A stretch of DNA of 6,378 nt, taken from an uncultured Bacilli bacterium. Its GTDB lineage: Bacteria > Bacillota_I > Bacilli_A > RF39 > UBA660. Location of the stretch: positions 1-6,378 of the forward strand of contig CALVSV010000126.1 of NCBI GenBank assembly GCA_944359595.1, given 5' to 3'. Of this stretch, positions 1-6,249 are shown piece after piece. How positions within the stretch are numbered: the first letter of the stretch is position 1; each line of letters starts with the position of its first letter. Made by a program: the position numbers and the translations under genes. The notes below the pieces were generated by a model. It searched no databases. It worked only from the letters and a program-made list of their open reading frames with translations, and was not told the origin of the DNA.

Positions 1-1
1 T

Positions 2-199
2 AATTTTGATACTTCTAATGTAACAAGTACTGCACATATGTTTGATGAATGTTTTGAATTAAAAGAACTTGATATATCTAATTTTAATACATCAAAAACT
101 ACAGATATGTCGTATATGTTTATAAGATGTTATGCATTAGAAAAATTAGATTTAAGTAGTTTTGATGTATCTAATGTAACAGATAAAACTAAAATGTTT
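2..199 (+). repeat. Tandem 78-nt (26-residue) BspA/DUF285 coding repeats
   Basis: One partial copy (2-43) and two full copies (44-121 and 122-199) lie in frame inside the surface-protein gene. Each ends in Met-Phe and carries the core LD(I/L)S-x-F-(N/D)-x-S-x-x-T-D. The DNA copies have diverged considerably while the protein pattern is kept, which suggests old duplications under selection and not a recent expansion. More copies probably lie upstream. Confidence 0.8.
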
Positions 200-307
200 G
201 AAGATACAAATAGTGTAAAAAAAGCATATGCAAAAGATGAGGAGACAACAAACTTCTTTAATAGCGATACTGCTAAGCCGTCAACATATAAATTTGTTGT
301 AAAATAA
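2..307 (+). CDS. BspA/DUF285-family leucine-rich-type repeat surface protein, C-terminal fragment
   Basis: The frame is open from the first bases of the window, so the gene starts upstream; the Met at 38 is internal. Seen: repeats of 26 residues with the pattern LDxSxFxxSxxTDxxxMF, the MF pair recurring at nt 38, 116 and 194. A 35-residue tail without repeats follows, running through NFFNSDTAKPSTYKFVVK to a TAA stop. This pattern is typical of the BspA / DUF285 (lipoprotein 'Liste_lipo_26') repeats known in secreted or lipid-anchored surface proteins of Listeria, mycoplasmas and gut Firmicutes, where they are linked to adhesion or host interaction. The C-terminus has no LPxTG/NPxTN motif, hydrophobic segment or basic tail, so cell-wall sorting from this end is unlikely; any anchor would be N-terminal and outside the window. 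Family assignment is confident; the actual ligand and role are unknown. Confidence 0.85.
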   Translation, partial: NFDTSNVTSTAHMFDECFELKELDISNFNTSKTTDMSYMFIRCYALEKLDLSSFDVSNVTDKTKMFEDTNSVKKAYAKDEETTNFFNSDTAKPSTYKFVVK

Positions 308-334
308 TTTTTGTCATATTTTATCTAACATATC

Positions 335-363
335 TTTTCAAAATTACTATTTAGTGATATACT
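335..363 (+). promoter_or_regulatory. Probable sigma-A-type promoter of ftsK (extended -10)
   Basis: TTTTCA (335-340) and TATACT (358-363) are separated by 17 bases, and TGA at 355-357 directly before the -10 gives an extended -10 element. Transcription would start near 370, leaving a short leader with GAGGTG (381-386) five bases before the ATG at 392. The upstream BspA gene ends at 307, so ftsK is probably transcribed separately. Prediction from sequence match only. Confidence 0.6.
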
Positions 364-391
364 TTTTATGTATAAAAATTGAGGTGTATTT

Positions 392-2620
392 ATGGCAAAG
401 AAAAAAACTAGAAAAAATACAAAAAAGGATAATGCCTTTAAATATAGTAATGAGATTATAGGATTAGTAATAGTATTAATTTCTATTATAGGATTTTGTG
501 GATATGGTATAGTAGGTAGTCTAATTAGAGGTTTTGGTGTGTTTCTAGCAGGATCTTGGTATCAAGTTATATTAGTCGCAATGTTTATATGCGGAATATA
601 TATGATGGTAAAAAGAGCAATGCCAAATTTTTGGACTAGCAGATTAGTTGGATTATATTTAATATTTTTAGCTATATTGTTATTTTCGCACTTAAGTTAT
701 GTAATTGAATTAGGTGACGGAATAGATATATTTAAAGAAACTATAGATAATTTTATGATAAGTTTAAAAAGTATTGATTCTGTAGATGGTGGAGGTATAA
801 TAGGTGCTTTATTTTCGTTTGTTTTTGTTAAACTTTTAACTGTTAAAGGTGCACAAGTTGTATCAGCATCATTAATTATATTCGGAATAATATTATTATT
901 TAATGTGTCAATTATTGAAACATTTAAATGGATTGGTGAAAAAATTAAATCTATATTTGTACGAAGTGATGACGAAGATGATAAAGAAGATACTGATGCA
1001 CCTAATGTTGATGTTAAGATAGAAATGCCAGATTTAATAGAAAATGTAAAAGAAGAAAAAGAAGAAGATAAAATTGTTATATCAAGTGTAAATGATATAG
1101 AACAAGTTGCAGATAAAAACATAAAAAAAGAAGCTGTTATTCATAATAATGATGATATATATGTATATAACGATAATTATAAATTACCACCTATATCGTT
1201 ACTTGCTGAACCAAAAAAGAATAGAAAAACTAATAACGATGGACAAATTAAAGATATTGTAAAAAAATTAGAAGAAGTTTTTAAAGATTTTCAAATTTCA
1301 GGACACGTAACAGAAGTTCATGTAGGTCCTACTGTAACACAATATGAAGTAGAACTAAAATCAGGAACAAAAGTAAATAAAATTTTAGGAATAAATAGAG
1401 AAATAGCTCTTGCATTATCCGCTAAAAACGTGCGTATACAAGCTCCTATACCAGGTAAACATACTATAGGTATAGAAATACCAAATCCTAAAACATCTGT
1501 TGTAACAATGAGAGAAATTATAGCTACTGTTCCAGAATCGTTAAGAAAAAATAAATTAGTAGCTGCACTAGGGAAAAATATAATGGGAAATCCAGTGTTT
1601 GTTGAAATTGATAAAACACCTCATTTACTTGTTGCAGGTTCGACTGGATCGGGTAAATCAGTATGTATTAATGGTATAATAATATCTATACTTATGAGAG
1701 CTAAACCTGATGAAGTAAAATTACTTATGGTAGATCCTAAAAAGGTGGAATTATCAATGTATAACGGGGTGCCTCATTTACTCGCACCTGTTGTATCAGA
1801 TCCTAAAAAAGCAAGTATTGCTTTACAAAAAATAGTATCTGAAATGGAAGATAGATATGATTTATTTAGTAGTAGTAAAACTAAAAATATAAAAAGTTAT
1901 AATGAATATGTAGAAAGAAGAAATTTGGAGCTTGCAGAAGATGAAAGATTAAAAAAATTACCATATATAGTAGTTATCATCGATGAACTTGCAGATTTAA
2001 TGATGGTAGCGTCAAAAGAAGTAGAAGACTCTATCATGCGTATTACACAAATGGCTCGTGCTGCGGGTATTCATTTAATCATCGCAACTCAAAGACCATC
2101 TACAGATGTAATTACTGGGGTAATTAAAGCAAATATTCCATCAAGAATTAGTTTCGCAGTATCATCTAGTATAGATTCTCGTACAATACTTGATATGACT
2201 GGTGCCGAAAAACTTATTGGTAGAGGTGATATGTTATTTTTACCAATGGGAGAGAGTGTACCAGAACGTGTACAAGGAAACTTTATATCAGAAGATGAAA
2301 TATTAAACGTAGTTGACTTTGTTATAGAACAACAAAAAGCTAAATATGATGAAAAATTGCTTGACCTAGAAAAAAAGGATGTATCATCTAAATTAGAAAA
2401 AGAAGAATATGACGATCCTTTATATGATGAAATAGTTGAATATGTTATAGCTACACAAAAAGTATCTGCATCATCGCTTCAAAGAAAGTATAGATTAGGA
2501 TATAATAGGGCAGCACGAATAGTTGATTTACTAGAAGAAAGAGGTATAATAGGACCAGCTAATGGATCTAAGCCAAGAGAAGTATTAGTAAAAAAAGAAA
2601 ATATAGATGAAGAAGAATAA
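392..2620 (+). CDS. ftsK: FtsK/SpoIIIE-family DNA translocase
   Basis: Membrane-anchored, ATP-driven double-stranded DNA pump that moves chromosomal DNA through the closing division septum (and, in spore formers, into the forespore). The 742 residues are a usual length for the family. Seen: a basic N-terminus; about five hydrophobic segments (roughly 22-42, 53-73, 83-105, 134-150, 155-176); a charged acidic linker (about 190-230); then the motor. The motor has Walker A GSTGSGKS (416-423), a hydrophobic strand ending in Walker B Asp531-Glu532, and the family signature from ARAAGIHLIIATQRPS (555-570). The C-terminal gamma winged helix (about 675-738, containing RKYRLGYNRAARIVDLLEE) normally reads the polar DNA sequences that set direction. 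The start is supported by GAGGTG five bases upstream. The sequence does not decide between the division (FtsK) and sporulation (SpoIIIE) names. The last codons form half of a terminator hairpin shared with the convergent sortase gene. Confidence 0.96.
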   Translation: MAKKKTRKNTKKDNAFKYSNEIIGLVIVLISIIGFCGYGIVGSLIRGFGVFLAGSWYQVILVAMFICGIYMMVKRAMPNFWTSRLVGLYLIFLAILLFSHLSYVIELGDGIDIFKETIDNFMISLKSIDSVDGGGIIGALFSFVFVKLLTVKGAQVVSASLIIFGIILLFNVSIIETFKWIGEKIKSIFVRSDDEDDKEDTDAPNVDVKIEMPDLIENVKEEKEEDKIVISSVNDIEQVADKNIKKEAVIHNNDDIYVYNDNYKLPPISLLAEPKKNRKTNNDGQIKDIVKKLEEVFKDFQISGHVTEVHVGPTVTQYEVELKSGTKVNKILGINREIALALSAKNVRIQAPIPGKHTIGIEIPNPKTSVVTMREIIATVPESLRKNKLVAALGKNIMGNPVFVEIDKTPHLLVAGSTGSGKSVCINGIIISILMRAKPDEVKLLMVDPKKVELSMYNGVPHLLAPVVSDPKKASIALQKIVSEMEDRYDLFSSSKTKNIKSYNEYVERRNLELAEDERLKKLPYIVVIIDELADLMMVASKEVEDSIMRITQMARAAGIHLIIATQRPSTDVITGVIKANIPSRISFAVSSSIDSRTILDMTGAEKLIGRGDMLFLPMGESVPERVQGNFISEDEILNVVDFVIEQQKAKYDEKLLDLEKKDVSSKLEKEEYDDPLYDEIVEYVIATQKVSASSLQRKYRLGYNRAARIVDLLEERGIIGPANGSKPREVLVKKENIDEEE

Positions 2621-2637
2621 TCATCTATATTCTTTTT
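2596..2637. terminator. Bidirectional intrinsic terminator shared by ftsK and the sortase gene
   Basis: AATATAGATGA (2600-2610) pairs perfectly over 11 bases with TCATCTATATT (2621-2631) around a 10-base loop, and the pairing continues weakly outward. On the + strand the stem is followed by CTTTTT (2632-2637); on the - strand it is followed by a T-run complementary to the A-tract at 2590-2596. It can therefore end transcription in both directions. The stem uses the last sense codons of ftsK, the loop holds its TAA (2618-2620), and the right arm holds the last codons and the TAG (2627-2625) of the sortase gene. Confidence 0.8.
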
Positions 2638-4199
2638 GCATGTATGGCTATTCTTTGTGTACCATTATTATAACACGTAGATAAAGTTAGTATTTTATCT
2701 GACATACTAACATCTATACCAAAATCATATATACTTTTAGATTTAACTTCTGATATAAATGTATTAAATCTAGTTGTATTATTAAAGAAGTTTGTCCATA
2801 TATAATAATATTCTGGATCTGTAATATATATAGCAAATATTTGATAATTTATATTTTCATGTAAAGTACGCAAATTAATTATTTGATTATCTTTATTTGT
2901 ATACCAACTTTTATCCAACACTTTATATAATGAACCAAACATTGTATCCCCACGAGTGTTAGAATGACCATAAATAATCGTATTTTGATCCATATCATCT
3001 ATTTCGTTTCTATAATCCATAAATACCCAACCAGCATTATTTACTTTATTATAAAAATTATGATTTAAATAATAATCATTATCGCTATGTCTTACTACTG
3101 GATAATTTACTTTAGTGTTTTTAACTTTGAGCCAACCTACAACTTCTGAATTTATTTCTATTAATTTATTAAAATCTTCTGTTAATGAAGAACTACTATT
3201 ATTAGAACTGTTATTAGTTGTACTATTTTCGATTGTTTCTTGATTATTATCATCTTTATTAATTTCTATATTAGTATCATCTAAATTACTTAATATATTT
3301 GATATATCTTGTATTTCTTTAATGGCTTTATCAGTTTGATAATTATAATATATTGAAGTTGAATAATATGTTAAAATTATAAAAGAAATTATAAATAAAG
3401 AATTTTTTAAATAAATATTATTTAATTGTTTGATGGCATATTTATTTTTATATTCTTTAGAATAATTAGAACGTAAATCTATATTTTTGGATTTACACTT
3501 TTTCTTTTCCAATAGTTTTAAATATTTAAAACTTTTACTTAATATTTTCGAATTGTCTTCGTTAATATCGATATTTATAATAATATCATGCTTATTATAT
3601 TTTAATAATATATTAACAATAAATTTAATATATTTATAATTATTATAATATATATTTATAGTACTTAAATTATTATTAATTGATAAAAAATATTCTATAT
3701 CATCTATATTACATTCATCATTAATAATAATATTATTTTTATAATATAATTCAGAGTTAGTACTAATATTATTTAATTTATAAAATTTAGTAGTATATAT
3801 ATTGTTGTATGTAATAAATATTTTCTTATTTTCATCTATTAGATTATATATATTTGTATTTATATCATAACATCTTATTATTTTAATATTTTTACATTCT
3901 ATTAATTTATAAATATATTTATTATCTAATAATATTTTTATATTTATATTTAGTATTGTTATATTTTTTAATTTATGAATAATACTAATAATATCATTAA
4001 ATAACAATTTATTTGATATTAATAAAGTGTATATTAAATTATTATTAGTAGTTAATTTATTTATATTATCTATTAGTAATTTATTATTATTTAAATATTG
4101 ATTATAATCTATTAATATTTTATTTTTTATATTTTTATTAGTTTGACATATAGATATATTTATTATATTGTTTGTTTGTTTTATTGATATATATTTCAT
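2625..4199 (-). CDS. Class B sortase with a long N-terminal cytoplasmic domain
   Basis: Membrane transpeptidase that would cleave a sorting motif on a secreted protein and join it to the cell wall or to a pilin. Residues (524 aa): an Ile/Asn/Lys-rich domain (1-265) of unrecognised type; a basic stretch (about 231-257), then one membrane helix (about 266-285), placing the N-terminus inside; a Ser/Asn-rich linker (about 310-340); and the sortase domain (about 342-524). That domain has EVVGWLKV, NAGWVFMDYRN, the catalytic YGH (His412), TLSTC (Cys509) and TQRIAIHAKRI (Arg517), all in the SrtB arrangement, so it should be active. Typical class B sortases are about 220-260 residues, so the length is exceptional. 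The start at 4199 is preferred to the ATG at 4211 because GGTGAT (4209-4204) lies four bases before it, while the earlier ATG has no such site. No substrate with a sorting signal is visible nearby, so neither specificity nor a subfamily symbol can be given. Confidence 0.93.
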   Translation of the reverse strand: MKYISIKQTNNIINISICQTNKNIKNKILIDYNQYLNNNKLLIDNINKLTTNNNLIYTLLISNKLLFNDIISIIHKLKNITILNINIKILLDNKYIYKLIECKNIKIIRCYDINTNIYNLIDENKKIFITYNNIYTTKFYKLNNISTNSELYYKNNIIINDECNIDDIEYFLSINNNLSTINIYYNNYKYIKFIVNILLKYNKHDIIINIDINEDNSKILSKSFKYLKLLEKKKCKSKNIDLRSNYSKEYKNKYAIKQLNNIYLKNSLFIISFIILTYYSTSIYYNYQTDKAIKEIQDISNILSNLDDTNIEINKDDNNQETIENSTTNNSSNNSSSSLTEDFNKLIEINSEVVGWLKVKNTKVNYPVVRHSDNDYYLNHNFYNKVNNAGWVFMDYRNEIDDMDQNTIIYGHSNTRGDTMFGSLYKVLDKSWYTNKDNQIINLRTLHENINYQIFAIYITDPEYYYIWTNFFNNTTRFNTFISEVKSKSIYDFGIDVSMSDKILTLSTCYNNGTQRIAIHAKRI

Positions 4200-4203
4200 T
4201 ATA

Positions 4204-4209
4204 ATCACC
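4204..4209 (-). promoter_or_regulatory. Ribosome binding site that decides the sortase start
   Basis: GGTGAT on the - strand, four bases before the ATG at 4199. The same hexamer precedes the LytM-like gene (5665-5670), three bases before its ATG. The longer reading frame from 4211 would place this site inside the gene and has only AT-rich sequence upstream, so the four extra residues MVII are probably not made. Confidence 0.7.
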
Positions 4210-4230
4210 ATTATTTAGTTTATTAATTTA

Positions 4231-4260
4231 TTTTAAAATAATACGTTAGTTACTTGAAAA
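4231..4260 (-). promoter_or_regulatory. Possible weak divergent promoter for the sortase gene
   Basis: Two imperfect possibilities overlap on the - strand. One is TTTTCA (4260-4255), 17 bases, then TTTAAA (4237-4232); TTTTCA is also the -35 of ftsK. The other is a good -10 TATTAT (4243-4238) with no recognisable -35. Either would lie back to back with the promoter of the zinc-ribbon/rsmD operon. The match is clearly poorer than the + strand promoter, suggesting low or regulated sortase expression. Confidence 0.3.
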
Positions 4261-4282
4261 AAATTGTTTTATATTTTATACT
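4254..4282 (+). promoter_or_regulatory. Probable sigma-A-type promoter of the zinc-ribbon/rsmD operon
   Basis: TTGAAA (4254-4259) and TATACT (4277-4282) are separated by exactly 17 bases, each one mismatch from the consensus. The start would be near 4289, followed by a strong ribosome site AGAGGTGA (4298-4305) and the ATG at 4310. It should drive both the zinc-ribbon gene and rsmD. Confidence 0.7.
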
Positions 4283-4309
4283 AATATTAAGATAAGAAGA
4301 GGTGAAAAT

Positions 4310-5062
4310 ATGTTTAAAGTTTTTAAACCAAAAGAAGTGATTGATACTAACCCCAATAATATTAATAATAATTCTAATAAAAATGATATATTAGATGATT
4401 TTAATAAATATAATAGTAATTTTGTTGGTGTTAATGATAATTCAAATACTAACAGAAATATAATTAATAATAATGTACTAAAAAATCCTAGTTCAAATGG
4501 GGTATATTTTAACAATCAAAATGTTAGAACTATTGATTTAAATGATAGTATGATGAGGGCGCAAGCGATTAATAATCAAAATAATTTTCGTCAAGATAAT
4601 GTAATCAGCAATGTTGAATATAATTATAATAATGAGTTAAGAAAGCATAATCAATTGGATAATATTAAAAAGATTATTAATGATGGAACTAATACACAAA
4701 ACCAAAACATAGGTTCTGGTGAAAGTAATGTTATGCAAAATCAAATGTTTAATCAAGGTGTTATGTACAATCAGCAAATGAATAATGCAGGAATGTATAA
4801 TGACAATATACAAAATCAAATGCCAACTCAATTTCAAAGTGGGCAACCTAATCCATTTAATAATACGATGCCAACAATACATTCAGATAATCAAGAACAA
4901 GAACAAAATCATCAATTATTACATGGAAGTAATGATGGAAGACTTGTTAAAACTGAAATATTTACATCTGATGAAGAAGGATATAGAAGATGTCCTAGAT
5001 GTGGTCAAAAACTAAGAAAAGATTATAAAGTTTGTTTTGTTTGTGGAACATGGTTAGATTAA
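4310..5062 (+). CDS. Asn/Gln-rich protein with C-terminal zinc ribbon, unknown function
   Basis: Not recognised as a named family. The 250 residues begin with a short basic MFKVFKPKE segment, run through a long low-complexity region rich in Asn, Gln and, in the middle, Met (about 14-205, presumably disordered), and end in a compact domain. A short conserved-looking stretch (about 210-224, RLVKTEIFTSDEEGY) leads into CPRCG (Cys228, Cys231) and CFVCG (Cys242, Cys245), a C-x2-C-x10-C-x2-C zinc ribbon finishing five residues from the stop at 250. No signal peptide or membrane helix is seen, so it should be cytoplasmic. Zinc ribbons of this kind bind nucleic acid or proteins; which applies here is unknown. 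The start has a strong site, AGAGGTGA, four bases upstream. The stop is one base from the start of rsmD, implying co-transcription and probably coupled translation, which hints at a ribosome- or RNA-related role but does not prove it. Confidence 0.85.
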   Translation: MFKVFKPKEVIDTNPNNINNNSNKNDILDDFNKYNSNFVGVNDNSNTNRNIINNNVLKNPSSNGVYFNNQNVRTIDLNDSMMRAQAINNQNNFRQDNVISNVEYNYNNELRKHNQLDNIKKIINDGTNTQNQNIGSGESNVMQNQMFNQGVMYNQQMNNAGMYNDNIQNQMPTQFQSGQPNPFNNTMPTIHSDNQEQEQNHQLLHGSNDGRLVKTEIFTSDEEGYRRCPRCGQKLRKDYKVCFVCGTWLD

Positions 5063-5063
5063 T

Positions 5064-5612
5064 ATGAGAGTTATAAGTGGTTTTTTAAAGGGAAGAAAAA
5101 TAGATGGAATGAATATCCATGGTACTAGACCAACTATGGATAGAGTTAAAGAAAGTGTATTTGCTAGTATACAAGGTAAAATAGATAATAGCGTGTGTTT
5201 AGATTTGTTTGCTGGAAGTGGATCGCTTGGAATAGAAGCAATATCTAATGGTGCCCGAAAAGTTTATTTTGTAGATAATAATATTGAATGTATTAAAATT
5301 ATTAATAAAAATATTTTTGATTTTGGTATAGAGCGTAAATGTGCATTGGTTATTGATGATTATAATAATGCTTTAAAGTTTTTTAAAGATAAAAATATTA
5401 AATTTGATTTAATATTTGTTGATCCACCATACAAACAACATATAGTAAATGATATTTTAAAGTATATTTCAGCAAATGATTTGTTAAATGATGGTGGTAT
5501 TGTCATATGTGAAATAGATCAATTATATTTAACTGATTTAGAAATAAACTTAGAAAAGTACAAAGAAAAAAAATATGGATCTACATATGTTTGTTTTTAT
5601 AGAAAGAAATAA
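5064..5612 (+). CDS. rsmD: 16S rRNA (guanine-966-N2)-methyltransferase RsmD
   Basis: Transfers a methyl group from S-adenosylmethionine to N2 of G966 of 16S rRNA during assembly of the 30S subunit, in the cytoplasm. The 182 residues match the usual family length. Seen: the typical opening MRVISGFLKGRKI; TRPTMDRVKESVF (21-33), a family signature in the substrate-binding part; the SAM-binding loop DLFAGSGSLGIEA (47-59); an acidic residue after the second strand (VDNN, 70-73); and the catalytic DPPY (120-123) of N2-guanine methylases. The family's C-terminal end is also present (KYGSTYVCFYRK). It begins one base after the zinc-ribbon gene's stop with no strong ribosome site of its own, so it probably relies on translation of that gene. 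In many Firmicutes coaD follows rsmD; here a terminator and a LytM-like gene follow instead. Confidence 0.96.
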   Translation: MRVISGFLKGRKIDGMNIHGTRPTMDRVKESVFASIQGKIDNSVCLDLFAGSGSLGIEAISNGARKVYFVDNNIECIKIINKNIFDFGIERKCALVIDDYNNALKFFKDKNIKFDLIFVDPPYKQHIVNDILKYISANDLLNDGGIVICEIDQLYLTDLEINLEKYKEKKYGSTYVCFYRKK

Positions 5613-5640
5613 TATGTCCTATTATGGATATATTATTTTT
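5611..5640 (+). terminator. Intrinsic terminator after rsmD
   Basis: AATATGTCC (5611-5619) pairs with GGATATATT (5626-5634), nine pairs including one G-T, around a six-base loop, followed by ATTTTT (5635-5640). The hairpin starts inside the rsmD stop codon, so it ends the zinc-ribbon/rsmD transcript immediately after the gene. The stem is AT-rich apart from two C-G pairs, so some read-through into the next gene is possible. Confidence 0.6.
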
Positions 5641-5653
5641 AATATTATTAGAA

Positions 5654-5659
5654 TATAAT
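5654..5659 (+). promoter_or_regulatory. Possible -10 element before the LytM-like gene
   Basis: A perfect TATAAT lies 14 bases before the ATG at 5674, but there is no good -35 at the proper distance (TATTAT at 5631-5636 is a poor match) and no TG extension. Transcription would start near 5666, inside the ribosome site GGTGAT (5665-5670), giving an almost leaderless mRNA. In sequence this AT-rich, a chance match is quite possible, and expression may instead come from read-through from rsmD. Confidence 0.25.
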
Positions 5660-5673
5660 TAATTGGTGATAAT

Positions 5674-6249
5674 ATGAGTTATAAAAACAATAACAAAAAT
5701 AATAAATTTAAAAAATATTTTAAAAAGTTTATAGTACAAGTCTTAATTTGTAGTTTAATAGTAATAATTACTTTAATAGTATCTAAAAAATATAATAAGG
5801 TTAGAGCATTTATAAAGGAAAATATATATGAGACTAGTTTTAATTTTGCTTATGTAAATGATTTATATACAAAATATTTAGGAGATAAATTCCCATTGTT
5901 TAATAATTTTTTTGAAGAAAAAACAGTTTTTAATGAAAAATTAAAATATAGTAAAGATGAAAAATATTATGATGGTGTATATTTAAGTGTAGATAATAAT
6001 TATTTAGTTCCTATTATAGAAGATGGTATTGTGGTGTTTGTAGGAGAAAAAGAACATTATGGAAATATTGTTATAATACAATCTTCTAAAGGCATAGATT
6101 ATTGGTATGGTAATATAGATAATATAAATGTAAAGCTATATGATTATGTCGAAAAAGGGAATTTGTTAGGTGAAGTTAATGATAATAAATTATATATGGT
6201 TTTTCAAAAAGATGGCAAATATTTAGATTATAAAAATTACATTAATTGA
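5674..6249 (+). CDS. Single-pass membrane protein with degenerate LytM/M23 domain, SpoIVFA-like
   Basis: Of 191 residues, 1-18 are basic and Asn/Lys-rich, 19-37 form one membrane helix, 38-97 are extracellular with a segment FNFAYVNDLYTKYLG (56-70), and 98-190 form a LytM (peptidase M23) fold. Its family landmarks are GIVVFVG (118-124), YGNIVIIQ (129-136), YWYGNIDNINVKLYDYVEKG (143-162) and DGKYLDYKNYI (180-190). The zinc ligands are gone: the HxH strand reads LYMVFQ and no upstream H-x3-D motif exists, so it should not cut peptidoglycan. One membrane helix, a spacer with an F-x-x-V-x-x-x-Y pattern and an inactive LytM domain match SpoIVFA, which in Bacillus holds and inhibits the protease SpoIVFB; other non-catalytic LytM proteins act as scaffolds or amidase activators. 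SpoIVFA is the best guess, from recall. The start has GGTGAT three bases upstream. TGA is followed at once by an in-frame TAA. Confidence 0.75.
   Translation: MSYKNNNKNNKFKKYFKKFIVQVLICSLIVIITLIVSKKYNKVRAFIKENIYETSFNFAYVNDLYTKYLGDKFPLFNNFFEEKTVFNEKLKYSKDEKYYDGVYLSVDNNYLVPIIEDGIVVFVGEKEHYGNIVIIQSSKGIDYWYGNIDNINVKLYDYVEKGNLLGEVNDNKLYMVFQKDGKYLDYKNYIN

Noticed and set aside
2..199. The surface-protein repeats as a possible CRISPR or non-coding repeat array
   Set aside because: The 78-nt units are in frame, diverged at DNA level and keep the DUF285 protein pattern, with no spacer-repeat structure.
308..340. A terminator for the BspA gene
   Set aside because: The stretch contains AATTTTTG and other T-runs but no convincing stem before them; transcript ending here cannot be claimed from sequence.
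697..1122. 141-residue open frame on the - strand inside ftsK
   Set aside because: It lies wholly antisense to the membrane and linker part of ftsK, is Ser/Ile-rich as expected of a shadow frame, and has no recognisable domain.
3400..4200. The extremely AT-rich stretch as a replication origin or non-coding region
   Set aside because: It is continuously open in the sortase frame, encodes alternating hydrophobic and polar segments, and shows no DnaA-box cluster or iterons.
4200..4211. Start of the sortase gene at the outer ATG (4211)
   Set aside because: That ATG overlaps the GGTGAT ribosome site of the inner ATG at 4199 and has no Shine-Dalgarno sequence of its own.
2625..4309. Sortase gene as part of a pilus or sortase-substrate cluster
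   Set aside because: No neighbouring gene in the window has a signal peptide together with a C-terminal sorting signal; the flanking genes are ftsK and a cytoplasmic zinc-ribbon/rsmD operon.
4276..4515. 79-residue hydrophobic, Leu-rich open frame on the - strand
   Set aside because: It is the complement of the AAT/AAC-rich start of the zinc-ribbon gene; Leu/Ile richness follows from reading Asn-rich codons backwards, and it crosses the operon's promoter region.
4637..5015. Two further frames of about 80 residues (one on each strand) inside the zinc-ribbon gene
   Set aside because: Both overlap the gene whose frame holds the conserved zinc ribbon and has the strong ribosome site; they show no motif of their own.
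5638..5673. A sporulation sigma-factor (sigma-E type) promoter before the SpoIVFA-like gene
   Set aside because: AATATT-like strings occur, but no matching -10 at the required spacing could be found, and such strings are frequent by chance in this AT-rich DNA.
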